DNA of 64,000 nucleotides, from assembly GCF_001552195.1 (NCBI RefSeq), contig NZ_BCQS01000016.1, forward strand, positions 1 to 64,000, in the 5' to 3' direction. Positions 10,148 through 20,644 of this stretch are shown here, piece after piece. Within the stretch, counting starts at the first letter, position 1, and each line of letters begins with the position of its first letter. The position numbers and the translations under genes are program-made. Source of the DNA: Actinomadura latina NBRC 106108. GTDB taxonomy: Bacteria; Actinomycetota; Actinomycetes; Streptosporangiales; Streptosporangiaceae. The notes under the pieces are model-generated. The model saw only the letters and a program-made list of their open reading frames with translations. It was not told the origin of the DNA and made no database searches.

Positions 10148-10903
10148 TCAGTCGTGGAGGACGACGTCCAGGTTGGTGCCGTTCAGCTCGACCGTGTGGC
10201 CGAGGTCGGCTACGGCCTTCAGGAGTTCCTCGGGAGTGCGCGGTGCCGCGCCCGCCTTGAGCAGGTCGTGGGCGATCTTGCCGCGGGTGGCCTTGGCCAT
10301 GTGGCTGACGACCGTCCGCTTCGGGGTGCCGCCGACGACCCGTTCGCGGAACACGCGGACGGCGACGGCCGGCTGGGGGGCCTTCCACGCGGCCGCGTAG
10401 GGCCCGGACCGCATGTCGATGACAAGGTCGCCGTCCGGCCGGAGCGCCTTGCGCATCGCCCTGTGCATCGCGGGGCGCCACAGCGTCCCCAGACGGCCCA
10501 CAGGCGGGAGCGACACCGCCATGGCCAGCCGGTAGGGCGGGACGCGGTCGGTGAGCCTCAGCGCGCCCCACAGGCCCGAGAACACGATCACCTGCGCGGC
10601 CGCTGCCTCGGCGTCCAGATCGGGGAGGTCGAGGTTGTCGTAGAGGACGCCGGTGTAGAGGCGGGCGACCGGCAGTGCGGGCGCCTCGCGCAGCACCTTG
10701 TTCCGGGCCAGTGCGTCGTCCGCCTGGCCCGGCGGCAGGCCGAGCACGTCGCGAGCGTCGGACCGCCGGGACGCCTTGGCCAGGGCCGACAGGACGCGCT
10801 TCCGCACCGGGTTCAGCTCGGGGAAGCTCAGCGAGGCCAGATCGAGGGGCGGACCGTCCCCGTCGGTAGCCTTCTTCTCCGACGGCGGCAGCAGGATGTG
10901 CAC
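10148..10903 (-). CDS. yaaA: YaaA family peroxide stress protein
   Basis: This 251-residue protein starts HILLPPSEKK, the hallmark of the YaaA/DUF328 family. It also shows LYTGVLYDNL, VIVFSGLWGALRLTD and MRSGPYAA. In E. coli YaaA lowers intracellular free iron during peroxide stress and has a DNA-binding fold. GTG at 10901-10903 is the start; the frame runs further upstream but loses similarity. It is divergent from the GNAT gene with 23 bp between starts, so the two promoters overlap. No OxyR or Fur-like site is obvious. Confidence 0.9.
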   Translation of the reverse strand: MHILLPPSEKKATDGDGPPLDLASLSFPELNPVRKRVLSALAKASRRSDARDVLGLPPGQADDALARNKVLREAPALPVARLYTGVLYDNLDLPDLDAEAAAAQVIVFSGLWGALRLTDRVPPYRLAMAVSLPPVGRLGTLWRPAMHRAMRKALRPDGDLVIDMRSGPYAAAWKAPQPAVAVRVFRERVVGGTPKRTVVSHMAKATRGKIAHDLLKAGAAPRTPEELLKAVADLGHTVELNGTNLDVVLHD

Positions 10904-10926
10904 GATCCCCCCGAAAGCGGTGACAG

Positions 10927-11658
10927 ATGACGCGGGCTCTGGGAACGCGGTTGGGCGAACTCGTCGCCGAGGCATGGCCCGCGCCGTCCACCCAGGATAT
11001 TGGCGGCTGGCTGCTGCGCCACGCCGACGGTGTGACCAAGCGCGCCAACTCCGTTCTGCCGTTGGGCGACCCAGGGGACGTGGGTCTCGCCGTAGAGCAG
11101 GCGGAGCGCTTCTACGGCGAGTTGGACTTGCCGACCGTGTTCTCGGTGGACGCCCAGGCGCGCCCCGTGGGCCTCGATGGGTTTCTGGAGGCCAGGGGCT
11201 ACGAGCTGGTCGATCCGACGATCGCCATGGTGGCGGACCTGGCCGGCCACTGCGAGCAGGACGGAGTGGAGGTCGCGCGGGCGCCGTCCAGGGAGTGGCT
11301 CGACCTGTGGTGGTCGGTCGATGGCCGGTACGACCACCAGCTGCCGATGGCGGAGAAGATCCTGACCGGGGTGCCCGCGGGCTACGCGTCGTTGGACGGC
11401 CTCGCCGTCGGCCGTGGGGTGCCCCAAGGGGAGTGGCTCGGCATCTACGCCATGGCCGTCGCACCGGAGGCGCGGAGGCGCGGTCTGGGACGGCGTGTAC
11501 TGCGGGGACTTCTGAGCTGGGGACGTGCCCAGGGGTGCGAGCGGGCGTACCTGGTCGTCGTCGAGCGGAATGCTCCGGCGCGGGCGATGTACGAGGCGGA
11601 GGGCTTCGGACAGGCCGGCGGCTATCACTATCGAGTGAAGAATGTCACCGTCGGGTAA
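10927..11658 (+). CDS. GNAT family N-acetyltransferase
   Basis: This is a 243-residue acetyltransferase. The C-terminal acetyl-CoA-binding core is clear: IYAMAVAPEARRRGLGRRVL (motif A with RRxGLG) and ERNAPARAMYEAEGF. The N-terminal half (GELVAEAWPAP, then WLLRHADGVTKRANSVLP) matches a subgroup with a second, divergent GNAT-like lobe. The substrate is unknown. It is divergent from yaaA. Confidence 0.85.
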   Translation: MTRALGTRLGELVAEAWPAPSTQDIGGWLLRHADGVTKRANSVLPLGDPGDVGLAVEQAERFYGELDLPTVFSVDAQARPVGLDGFLEARGYELVDPTIAMVADLAGHCEQDGVEVARAPSREWLDLWWSVDGRYDHQLPMAEKILTGVPAGYASLDGLAVGRGVPQGEWLGIYAMAVAPEARRRGLGRRVLRGLLSWGRAQGCERAYLVVVERNAPARAMYEAEGFGQAGGYHYRVKNVTVG

Positions 11659-11768
11659 GGAGCAGTCGATCTAGTGATCTGCCTCACCGAAGACCCGATC
11701 CCGCTACAATCTGCGATGCTCTGATTACATTTCGTGATGGGTATGATTCGGCCGCGGCCGGATATGCG

Positions 11769-11800
11769 AACGGCGGCCACCGTCTCCGGTGACCGCCGTT
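11769..11800 (+). terminator. hairpin after the GNAT gene
   Basis: A 14-bp stem with one mismatch (AACGGCGG...CCGCCGTT) and a 4-nt loop lies between the convergent GNAT and DUF7455 genes, so it probably ends both transcripts. Confidence 0.65.
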
Positions 11801-11820
11801 ACTGGGGTTTCTATGTTGAT

Positions 11821-12051
11821 CTACCGCTCTTCGTCACGTGCGGTGGCCTGGGTCTCGGTGAGCCGGTCGGTCTCGTCCTGTATGTCGGCCCCGTTGGCGC
11901 GCAGCGCTTCTGAGTATCTGCGTCCGTGGTGGGCGCAGAACAGAAGGTCGCCGCCGCCTACAAGAACAGCACGGACGTAGGCCTGGGCGCCGCAGCGGTC
12001 GCATCGGTCGGCGACGGTCAGCGGCTTGGTCGGGGCAAGGGCTCCAGTCAC
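11821..12051 (-). CDS. DUF7455-type small cysteine protein
   Basis: This 76-residue protein carries CDRCGAQAYVRAVL and LLFCAHHGRRY, giving a C-x2-C...C-x2-H arrangement that probably binds zinc. The sequence matches the actinobacterial DUF7455 family. It starts with GTG 12049-12051 behind GAGGAAGG. Such genes are widespread near sigma-factor and topoisomerase genes in actinomycetes. No role is known. Confidence 0.8.
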   Translation of the reverse strand: MTGALAPTKPLTVADRCDRCGAQAYVRAVLVGGGDLLFCAHHGRRYSEALRANGADIQDETDRLTETQATARDEER

Positions 12052-12155
12052 GGCACCTTCCTCATGCTCGGGGTCGGTACTTAAGACAACATCTAACCCG
12101 ACGCTGGCGTTCCCAACCTGGTTCTTCGTACGCCCACAGCGGAATGGCTCAATAA

Positions 12156-12169
12156 GTGACCGAGGTCAC
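12156..12169 (-). promoter_or_regulatory. inverted repeat GTGACC-N2-GGTCAC
   Basis: A perfect 6-bp inverted repeat with a 2-bp spacer sits immediately past the ABC permease stop and about 105 bp upstream of the DUF7455 start. It may be an operator for DUF7455. No regulator is identified. Confidence 0.4.
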
Positions 12170-12170
12170 A

Positions 12171-13244
12171 TTAGGCCGCCTCCCAGCGGAACAGGCGCAC
12201 GGCGATCAGCGCGCCGACCACCGCGACGCCCACCAGGACGCCGATTTGCGGCAGCGCGGACATCGGGCCGAGCCCGCGTCCCATCACGTTGAGCATCCCT
12301 TCGTTGAGATACCGCAACGGGAAGATGTAGGACAGCGTCTTCATCCAGCCCGGCGCCGCGTCCAGCGGGAAGAAGGAGCCGCCCAGGAAGGCCATCGGCA
12401 GGACGACGAGCTGCGTCACCGCCTGGGCCGTCTCCTGCGTCTTGGCCCACGCGCCGATCAGCATCCCGATCGACAGGAAGGCGAGCACGCCCGCGATCAC
12501 CATCGGGACGGCCATCCACCAGGCGCCGCTCAACTGCAACCCGAACATCGGAAGCTGGGCCACGAGCACGAACAGCGCGAACTGCACGAGCGCGACGGCG
12601 AGGCTGACCGCGACGCGCGCGGCGAACACGGTAGGTATCGGGGCGGGGGAGAGCTGGAGGCGACGCAGGATGCCCTTGGTCCGCCATGACACCAGCGTCT
12701 GGGACGCCCCGAAGACGCCCGCCGAAGCCAGTGCCCAGCCCAGCAGGCTGGGTGTGAAGAACTGGATGGCCTTCAGGGAGTCGTCCTCCACCTGCTGGGC
12801 GGACATCGTGTAGGCGGGCGGCTTGCCGGTCGCCTCCTGGTTCGCCGACTGGACGATCGAGTCCATCAGCCCGCGCACCGTCCCCGACTTGACCTGGTCG
12901 GCGGCGGAGTAGTGGACGATCAGCTGGTCGCCGCGCTGCTCGACGGCGGCGTCCGCGTCGCCCTTCTCCACCTTGTGCAGGGCGCCGGCGCGGTCGGTCG
13001 CCTTGGTCACCTTCATGACCTTGCCGAGCTCTTCGGCCCCCTGCGTGACGGCCTGCTCCAGGATCGGGGCCTTGCCGACCTCCAGCACGTTCACCTTGGA
13101 CGTCGTCGCGTGACCGAAGATGCCGCCGAAGATGAGCAGGAACATCAGAGGGAACAGGATGGTGAAGAACAGCGCGGTCCGGTCCCGCTTGAAGCCCAGG
13201 TACATGGCCCTGGACAGGCTCTTGAAGCTGGCGAACGTGCTCAC
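12171..13244 (-). CDS. ABC-2 type transporter permease
   Basis: This is a 357-residue membrane protein. The first helix is ALFFTILFPLMFLLIFGGIF. A large extracytoplasmic loop (about 45-165) is followed by five helices, including ALVQFALFVLVAQLPMF, VIAGVLAFLSIGMLIGAW and VLPMAFLGGSFFPL. This is the ABC2_membrane_3 layout seen in drug or lipid exporters. It follows the ATP-binding gene with a 4-bp overlap (ATGA). The cargo is unknown. Confidence 0.9.
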   Translation of the reverse strand: MSTFASFKSLSRAMYLGFKRDRTALFFTILFPLMFLLIFGGIFGHATTSKVNVLEVGKAPILEQAVTQGAEELGKVMKVTKATDRAGALHKVEKGDADAAVEQRGDQLIVHYSAADQVKSGTVRGLMDSIVQSANQEATGKPPAYTMSAQQVEDDSLKAIQFFTPSLLGWALASAGVFGASQTLVSWRTKGILRRLQLSPAPIPTVFAARVAVSLAVALVQFALFVLVAQLPMFGLQLSGAWWMAVPMVIAGVLAFLSIGMLIGAWAKTQETAQAVTQLVVLPMAFLGGSFFPLDAAPGWMKTLSYIFPLRYLNEGMLNVMGRGLGPMSALPQIGVLVGVAVVGALIAVRLFRWEAA

Positions 13245-14143
13245 GCCCTGTACTCCCGCCCGGTGAGGTCCAGAAAGACGTCCTCAAGGGTGGCGCCGCG
13301 GATCTGCACGCCGTCCAGGGCGTCCTTGGCAGCCATGGCCGCGACCACGGCCGACGGGTCGCGGGTGGTGATGGTCAGCGAGACGCCGTCGTCGGCGGCC
13401 TCGTCCGCGCTCGGCAGCAGCAGCGCGTCGCCCACGGCCAGGACGCCGCTCGCCACGCTGATCCTGGCCGGCGCGTCCAGGCCCCGCACGAGCACGGCCG
13501 GCGGGCCGAGCCGCAGGATCCTGCCCGAGTCCATGATGGCGACGCGGTCGCAGAGGATCTCGGCCTCATCCATGTAGTGCGTGGTCAGGACGACCGTGCG
13601 GCCTTCCGTGCTGATCTGGCGCAGCAGGTCCCAGAGGTTGCGGCGGGCCTGCGGGTCGAGCGCGGCGGTCGGCTCGTCCAGGAACACGAGTTCCGGGTCG
13701 TGCACGAGCGCGCACGCGATGGACAGGCGCTGCGCCTGGCCGCCCGACAGCTTCTCCACCCGGACGTCGGCCTTGTCGGCCAGCCCCACCAGCTCCATCA
13801 TCGCGTCGGCCTTCTTGGCGGGGACGCCGTAGAGGGAGCCGAACGTCCGCAGCTGCTCGCGGGTGGTCAGCCGCTCGAAGAACGACGAGGCCTGCAGCTG
13901 GACGCCGATCCTGGGCAGCAGCCTGGGGTTGCGCGGCCATGGGGAGGCCCCGAGCACCGAGACGTCACCCTCGTCGGCCTGCCGGAGCCCTTCGATGATC
14001 TCAAGCGTCGTCGTCTTCCCCGCGCCGTTCGGGCCGAGGATGCCGAAGAACTCGCCCTCCTCGACCCCGAACGTCACGCCGTCCACGGCCCGGACGTCCC
14101 CGTAGCGTTTACGGAGGCCCGAGACCTCGATCGTTTGCACCAT
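13241..14143 (-). CDS. ABC transporter ATP-binding protein (DrrA-like)
   Basis: This is a 300-residue ATPase subunit. Walker A is GPNGAGKTT, the signature is SGGQAQRLS, Walker B is LVFLDEPTAALD, and the H-loop is TTHYMDEAE. The C-terminal 80 residues form the accessory domain common in DrrA-type exporters (ISVASGVLAVGDALLL). It powers the permease encoded directly downstream. The start has TAATGT 7 nt before the ATG and no Shine-Dalgarno, so the mRNA may be leaderless. Confidence 0.92.
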   Translation of the reverse strand: MVQTIEVSGLRKRYGDVRAVDGVTFGVEEGEFFGILGPNGAGKTTTLEIIEGLRQADEGDVSVLGASPWPRNPRLLPRIGVQLQASSFFERLTTREQLRTFGSLYGVPAKKADAMMELVGLADKADVRVEKLSGGQAQRLSIACALVHDPELVFLDEPTAALDPQARRNLWDLLRQISTEGRTVVLTTHYMDEAEILCDRVAIMDSGRILRLGPPAVLVRGLDAPARISVASGVLAVGDALLLPSADEAADDGVSLTITTRDPSAVVAAMAAKDALDGVQIRGATLEDVFLDLTGREYRA

Positions 14144-14150
14144 GCGGCGA

Positions 14151-14156
14151 ACATTA
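14151..14156 (-). promoter_or_regulatory. -10 element of the ABC operon
   Basis: TAATGT on the minus strand lies 7 nt before the ATG at 14143, which fits a leaderless start. Confidence 0.45.
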
Positions 14157-14354
14157 GGCAGTGCGGCAGACCCCGCACACCCACCTAAAGGTGGACGTTA
14201 AGGTCTAGAAGTCGGAGCCCGGATAGCCTGGCGAACCGTCCCGAGCCGCCGCGCGGACGTGCGGAGCGCCCGTGGCGGCGAGCCTTTCGGTGGATTGTCG
14301 GCAGCCGGGGGTACCCTTCTGCCGACCGTCCTACCCCCGAGGAGCGCACGCACG

Positions 14355-16445
<2,091 letters not shown>

Positions 16446-16466
16446 GCGTGCCCGATGGCGGGGGGC

Positions 16467-16493
16467 GGGGCCGTCCCCGTGGTGGACGGCCCC
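16467..16493 (+). terminator. terminator between parE and the secreted protein gene
   Basis: A perfect 10-bp stem (GGGGCCGTCC/GGACGGCCCC) with a 7-nt loop lies between the two convergent stop codons. Confidence 0.8.
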
Positions 16494-16506
16494 TTGGCGA
16501 CGTGGA

Positions 16507-17391
16507 TCAGTCGCCGATCTTGAGGTTGCGGAAGGTCTGGACGGGGTCCTGCACGCTCCGCGCCGTCATCGTGGCGTTCGCCGGTGCGTACGGCGCCGTG
16601 GCCATGTACAGCTGGAACGACGCCGCGTTCTGCCCGGACGCCGACGGGAGGCCGGCCTTCCAGTCGATGATCGGGCCGAAGATGCCGCAGCCGTAGGTCT
16701 TCGGCACCGCGAAGGTCTTGTCCTCGGTCGGCATCCGCAGGATGGGCGGGCTGCTGAACGGGTCGTTGATGTCGCCCTCGGTCACGACTGTGATCGTGCT
16801 GAAGTCGATGGCCAGGTTGAGCTTCATCGGGTCCTTGTTGGAGCCGATGAAGCAGCCGTTGCCGATAGCGTCGTTGATCAGCTTGATCTTCATGTTGATC
16901 GCGGTCGTCGGCAGGTTGAAGTCGAACCCGCCGGCGTACTTCGCCTGCACCTGCACCTTGTTGTAGGGCAGGTCGTCGATCCCGCCGATCGGGAAGCCCA
17001 GCAGGCCGATGACGCCGCCGGGGACCGTCATCGGCTTCCCGGTCATCTTCACGCTGGTGAACACGGCCGGCTCGGACCACGACGGCTGCACCGCCTGGAT
17101 GACGGTCCGCATCGGCTGGGTGATCTCCTGGGTGAGACCGCCGAGCTTCATCGAGCCGCCGGTCACGACCAGCTGGAGGCAGGTCGCGAGCTTCGGGTCC
17201 TGCCCGGCGGGCAGCGGCGGGCACTGCTTGGCGAAGTCGAACTTCGGCACGTCCGACGGCAGTTCCAGCGGGGCCGCGTCCGGCGCGGTCACGGGGGCCT
17301 GCGGGGCGGCGGCCTGGGCGGGGGCCGCGGCCATGCCGAGCGCGAGGCCGACGGGCGCCGCCACGAGGGCGGCGCGGGAGAGGAGTTTCAC
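16507..17391 (-). CDS. secreted hypothetical protein
   Basis: This is a 294-residue protein with a Sec-type signal peptide: KLLSRAALVAAP, a hydrophobic core, and an Ala-rich cleavage region near AQAAA (about residue 29). The mature part has four cysteines (QCPPL, ATCLQL, NGCFIG, YGCGIF) that could form two disulfides. It resembles a family of actinomycete secreted proteins with repeated beta-rich VTGG and FPIGG segments. GTG 17391 is chosen because it begins exactly at the signal peptide; the frame opens to 17451. No function is known. Confidence 0.75.
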   Translation of the reverse strand: MKLLSRAALVAAPVGLALGMAAAPAQAAAPQAPVTAPDAAPLELPSDVPKFDFAKQCPPLPAGQDPKLATCLQLVVTGGSMKLGGLTQEITQPMRTVIQAVQPSWSEPAVFTSVKMTGKPMTVPGGVIGLLGFPIGGIDDLPYNKVQVQAKYAGGFDFNLPTTAINMKIKLINDAIGNGCFIGSNKDPMKLNLAIDFSTITVVTEGDINDPFSSPPILRMPTEDKTFAVPKTYGCGIFGPIIDWKAGLPSASGQNAASFQLYMATAPYAPANATMTARSVQDPVQTFRNLKIGD

Positions 17392-17466
17392 AGGCTTCGA
17401 GGGCCCTTTCTCAGGAGGTGGTGCGGAACCGCAGATTGGATCGGTCCACACAAGGAGCTCGATTCA

Positions 17467-17491
17467 AAAACAAGACCGTTTCTAAAACAAG
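17467..17491 (-). promoter_or_regulatory. direct repeat CTTGTTTT, 17-bp period
   Basis: Two copies of AAAACAAG (17467-17474, 17484-17491) sit about 75-100 bp upstream of the secreted protein start in an unusually AT-rich patch, a likely promoter or activator-binding region. Confidence 0.4.
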
Positions 17492-17606
17492 CTCTTGGAC
17501 GCGTCCACAACCGGCCATGGGGTCGAGATCGGGGGCCGAGGCGTCCACCCGCAGGTGGAGGGGCAGTTTCCAGCCGTGCGCCGATCCGCTCCGGGGCCGC
17601 CGATCC

Positions 17607-17741
17607 TTAGCGTCGGATCATGAACACGTTGGACAACCTCCTGCTGAGCTCGGCGGTGCCGACGCTCGGGCAGAGCCACGTCACCGGCCGTCGGGCGTAC
17701 GGTATCGCCGGGTTTGCACAGGTTAGCGTCGGATCGTGAAC
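17607..17741 (+). repeat. duplicated 19-bp promoter/start segment
   Basis: The 19-mer at 17607-17625 recurs at 17723-17741 with one change (A/G in the first base of the start codon). Both copies contain TAGCGT followed 6 nt later by ATG or GTG, then AAC. Confidence 0.8.
17620..17739 (+). CDS. possible 39-residue leaderless upstream ORF
   Basis: ATG 17620 follows TAGCGT by 6 nt and opens a 39-codon frame (MNTLDNLLLSSAVPTLGQSH at the start). Its TGA overlaps the GTG of the histidine kinase gene (GTGA). It has no recognised domain. It could be a leader peptide coupled to the kinase, or a by-product of the promoter duplication. Confidence 0.35.
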   Translation: MNTLDNLLLSSAVPTLGQSHVTGRRAYGIAGFAQVSVGS

Positions 17742-18872
17742 TGCCAGGTGGGGGTCAGGGAGCGGCTCGTCCGGTTGCTCATCGTCGGCGTGCTGGTGAC
17801 GTGGGGCCTCGTCGCGTACGTACGGGGGTTGCTGCACGCGGACCCGGCCCCTGCGCTGCACGGTGTCGGGCTCGCCTTGGTCGTCCTCAACGTGGTGATG
17901 TTCGCCCTTCTGGCAACCGGCATCGTGCTGGGACGCCAGAAGGACTCGCCCTGGCAGGCGACGGGGATCGTCTTGCTGCTCCTGGCCGTCGCGGCGGGGA
18001 TGGCGCTGTACGCGATCGCCCCGCACGCCGGCGGAGGGTTCTTCTTCTGCATGGCCGGGCTCTGGGTGCTGATGATGCGGCTGCCGCTGCCGTGGGGCAT
18101 CGCGGTCGCCGGGCTGACGGTGGTCGCGATCGGCGGGCTGGGGGAGGCGCTCCGGCCGGGCGGGGCGGACTTCGGCCTCATGTCGGCGTTCGCGGGGCTC
18201 ACGCTCGGTGCCGTCGCCAGCCGCCAGGGCGTCGCGGCGCAGGAGGCCACCCGCCGCGCCGAGGCGGCCAACGCCGTCCTCGCCGAACGGTCGCACATCG
18301 CCCGCGAGATCCACGACATCCTCGCGCACTCGCTGTCAGCGCAGCTCGTCCACCTGGAAGGCGCCAGGCTGCTCCTCTCACGCGACGGCGACCGCGTCCA
18401 AGCCCTGGACCGTGTAGAGCGCGCGCGGAACCTCGCCCGCTCCGGCCTGGACGAGACAAGGCGCGCCCTGGCCACACTCCGCGGTGAGATACCGGAACCC
18501 AAGGAGGCGCTGGCGGAACTCGCCGAGGAGTTCTACGCCAGCACAGGACGCCCGTGCGATGTTCAAGTGACGGGCGCGCCACGCGAACTGTCACCCCAGG
18601 CAGGGCTCGCAGTGGTGCGCACCGCTCAGGAAGCGCTCACGAACGTCCGCAAACATGCCCCCGGCGCGCGCGCACAGGTCACCCTGCGCTACCTCAGCGA
18701 CAAGGTGGAACTCGAAGTGACCGACAGCGGCGGAACGGAAACGGTGGTCGAACTGGACGGAGGCGGATACGGCCTCGTCGGCATGCGGGAGCGCGCCGAG
18801 CTCATCGATGGGACTCTTGTCACCGGACCGGACGGCAAGGGCTTCCGTGTGTCCCTCCAGGTGCCGGCGTGA
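17736..18872 (+). CDS. NarL-type sensor histidine kinase
   Basis: This is a 378-residue membrane kinase. Four to six hydrophobic segments fill residues ~10-165 (LLIVGVLVTWGLVAYV, LALVVLNVVMFALLATGIVL). The HisKA_3 dimerization helix carries the phospho-acceptor His in REIHDILAHSLSAQLVHLE. The HATPase domain follows (AQEALTNVRKHAPGARA, GGGYGLVGMRERAEL). The start codon overlaps the small upstream ORF, and TAGCGT lies 6 nt upstream. Its partner regulator gene starts in the TGATG overlap at its end. The signal is unknown. Confidence 0.92.
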   Translation: MNCQVGVRERLVRLLIVGVLVTWGLVAYVRGLLHADPAPALHGVGLALVVLNVVMFALLATGIVLGRQKDSPWQATGIVLLLLAVAAGMALYAIAPHAGGGFFFCMAGLWVLMMRLPLPWGIAVAGLTVVAIGGLGEALRPGGADFGLMSAFAGLTLGAVASRQGVAAQEATRRAEAANAVLAERSHIAREIHDILAHSLSAQLVHLEGARLLLSRDGDRVQALDRVERARNLARSGLDETRRALATLRGEIPEPKEALAELAEEFYASTGRPCDVQVTGAPRELSPQAGLAVVRTAQEALTNVRKHAPGARAQVTLRYLSDKVELEVTDSGGTETVVELDGGGYGLVGMRERAELIDGTLVTGPDGKGFRVSLQVPA

Positions 18873-19558
18873 TGGGAGACGCGGTGAAGACGAGGATCCT
18901 GGTCGTCGATGACCAGACCGTGGTGCGGGAGGGCCTGGTCCTCCTCCTGGAACTGCTGCCCGGCATCGACGTCGCCGGCGCGTGCGGCGACGGTGAACAG
19001 GCGGTCGCGCTGGTGGCATCGCTCCGGCCCGACGTCGTCCTGATGGACCTGCGGATGCCGCGCATGGACGGCGTCGAGGCGACCCGCCGTATCAAGGAAG
19101 CCCACCCCGATGTCGGGATCGTCGTCCTCACCACCTACGCCGACGACGACTCGATCTTCGCGGCCCTCCGCGCCGGAGCCCGCGGCTACCTCACCAAGGA
19201 CGCCGACGCCGACGAGATCGCCCGCGCCATCGCCGCCGTCCGCGACGGGGCGTCCCAGCTCGACCCGGCCGTCCAGCGCCGGCTGGTCGAGGCGGTCGCC
19301 GCCGGTGAACGCCCCCGCCGAGCGGGCCTCCCCGACGGCCTCACCCGCCGTGAGGCGGAGGTCCTCGCCCTCATCGCGCAGGGACGCTCCAACGGCGAGA
19401 TCGCCGGTGACCTGTTCATCTCCGAGGCCACGGTCAAGACGCACATCAACAACCTGTTCGCCAAGGCGAACCTCCGCGACCGCGCCCAGGCCGTCACCTA
19501 CGCCTACAGGCACCGCCTCACCGGACAGGGCCTGCCGCCCCGCCCCCGCGAGCCCTGA
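18872..19558 (+). CDS. NarL/FixJ-type response regulator
   Basis: This is a 228-residue regulator: receiver domain at 8-125 with phospho-acceptor Asp59 (VVLMDLRMP), and a LuxR-type helix-turn-helix near 155-215 (LTRREAEVLALIAQGRSNGE, ATVKTHINNLFAKANL). It is translationally coupled to the kinase. An alternative start is GTG 18884, which has GGGAG 5 nt upstream. Targets are unknown. Confidence 0.92.
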   Translation: MGDAVKTRILVVDDQTVVREGLVLLLELLPGIDVAGACGDGEQAVALVASLRPDVVLMDLRMPRMDGVEATRRIKEAHPDVGIVVLTTYADDDSIFAALRAGARGYLTKDADADEIARAIAAVRDGASQLDPAVQRRLVEAVAAGERPRRAGLPDGLTRREAEVLALIAQGRSNGEIAGDLFISEATVKTHINNLFAKANLRDRAQAVTYAYRHRLTGQGLPPRPREP

Positions 19559-19634
19559 ACAACCCCGGCGTAACTCGATCGTTTGTGATTCCGCCGCTGG
19601 CATTCGCCGGCGTAATTACACCCGGCCAGCCGAC

Positions 19635-19661
19635 CAAGCGATCGCTTGCTACTCTTCGCCC
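19635..19661 (+). promoter_or_regulatory. operator-like palindrome and leaderless promoter of the isomerase gene
   Basis: A perfect 14-bp palindrome CAAGCGATCGCTTG (19635-19648) sits directly upstream of TACTCT (19650-19655), which is 6 nt before the ATG. A repressor bound here would block RNA polymerase. The cognate regulator is not in the window, unless it is one of the SDR-linked genes. Confidence 0.55.
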
Positions 19662-20024
19662 ATGCCGACGCAGGAACACATGAAGCAGGCGCTCCAGACC
19701 TACATCGACGCCTTCAACGCCGCCGACGCCGCGACCATCTCCAGCCTCTACGCCGACGACGCGGTCATCGAGGACCCGGTCGGCCACCCCCCGATGTCCG
19801 GCCGCGCCGCCATCGAGGAGTTCTACACGAACGCCATTGCCGGCGGCGCCAAGCTCACCCTGGACGCCCCCATTCGCGGTTCCCACGGAGACCGCGCCGC
19901 CATGGCCTTCACCGTCGACATCCCCGGCATGCGCATCCGCGCCATCGACGTCATGACCTTCAACGAGGAGGGCCAGATCGTCCGCATGGACGCCCACTGG
20001 GGCCCCGACGACATGGAAACCTGA
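19662..20024 (+). CDS. steroid delta-isomerase (ketosteroid isomerase) homologue
   Basis: This 120-residue protein is very like the Comamonas testosteroni Δ5-3-ketosteroid isomerase from the first residues (MPTQEHMKQALQTYIDAFNA). The catalytic set is intact: Tyr14, Asp38 (VIEDPVG), and the Asp99 equivalent at Asp96 (RAIDVMTF). The family isomerizes Δ5- to Δ4-3-ketosteroids inside an NTF2-like cone. No other steroid gene is adjacent; the nearest oxidoreductase is the SDR at 20645. A steroid or hopanoid-like substrate is plausible but not shown. Confidence 0.85.
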   Translation: MPTQEHMKQALQTYIDAFNAADAATISSLYADDAVIEDPVGHPPMSGRAAIEEFYTNAIAGGAKLTLDAPIRGSHGDRAAMAFTVDIPGMRIRAIDVMTFNEEGQIVRMDAHWGPDDMET

Positions 20025-20067
20025 CCGCTCGGATCACCACCGGGCAGATCGGTGGCATGGTGGGGAC

Positions 20068-20613
20068 GTGACCGATGACCCGGTGCTCTACGTGATCGCC
20101 TGCGGCGGACGGCCCGCTGCGGACCTCCCGCGCTTCGTCGAACGGCTCCAAGCCGACGGGTGGACGGTGTGCGTGGTCTCCACCCCGTCCGGCATGAAGT
20201 TCCTGGACGCCGACCGCCTGGCCGAGCTGACCGGCTTTCCCGTCCGCTTCGACTACAAGCATCCTGACGAACCCGACGTCCTCCCACCCGCCGACGTGTT
20301 CGCCGTGGCGCCCGCCACGTTCAACACCGTCAACAAGTGGGCTCACGGAACCAGCGACACCCTCGCCCTGGGCCTCCTCAACGAGGCCGTCGGCCTGGGC
20401 CGCCCCATCATCGCGGCCCCCTGGCCGAACGCGGCCCTCGCCCGCCACCCCGTCTTCGTCCGGAGCATCGCCGAACTGCGCGACTGGGGCGTCACCGTCC
20501 TGCTGGACCCCGCCAAGCTCCCGACCCCCGACTCCGGCGACGATCCCAAGGGCGTCTTCCCGTGGTCCGAGATCCGGCAGAACCTCGCCGAACTCCACGC
20601 CCGGCTGAGCTGA
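20068..20613 (+). CDS. HFCD-type flavoprotein (phosphopantothenoylcysteine decarboxylase-like)
   Basis: This is a 181-residue single-domain flavoprotein. The N-terminal Rossmann strand is PVLYVIACGG; APATFNTVNKWAHGTSDTLA matches the FMN-contacting loop of the HFCD family (EpiD, PPC decarboxylase), followed by PIIAAPWPNAALARHPVF. The catalytic His of EpiD-like decarboxylases is not evident near the N-terminus, so it may bind flavin for another reaction. GTG start 20068; a weak CATGGT lies 6 nt before it. It lies 44 bp after the isomerase gene and may be co-transcribed. Confidence 0.8.
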   Translation: MTDDPVLYVIACGGRPAADLPRFVERLQADGWTVCVVSTPSGMKFLDADRLAELTGFPVRFDYKHPDEPDVLPPADVFAVAPATFNTVNKWAHGTSDTLALGLLNEAVGLGRPIIAAPWPNAALARHPVFVRSIAELRDWGVTVLLDPAKLPTPDSGDDPKGVFPWSEIRQNLAELHARLS

Positions 20614-20644
20614 GAGCCCGAGCCGCCCAGAGTCCGGCGTGCGG

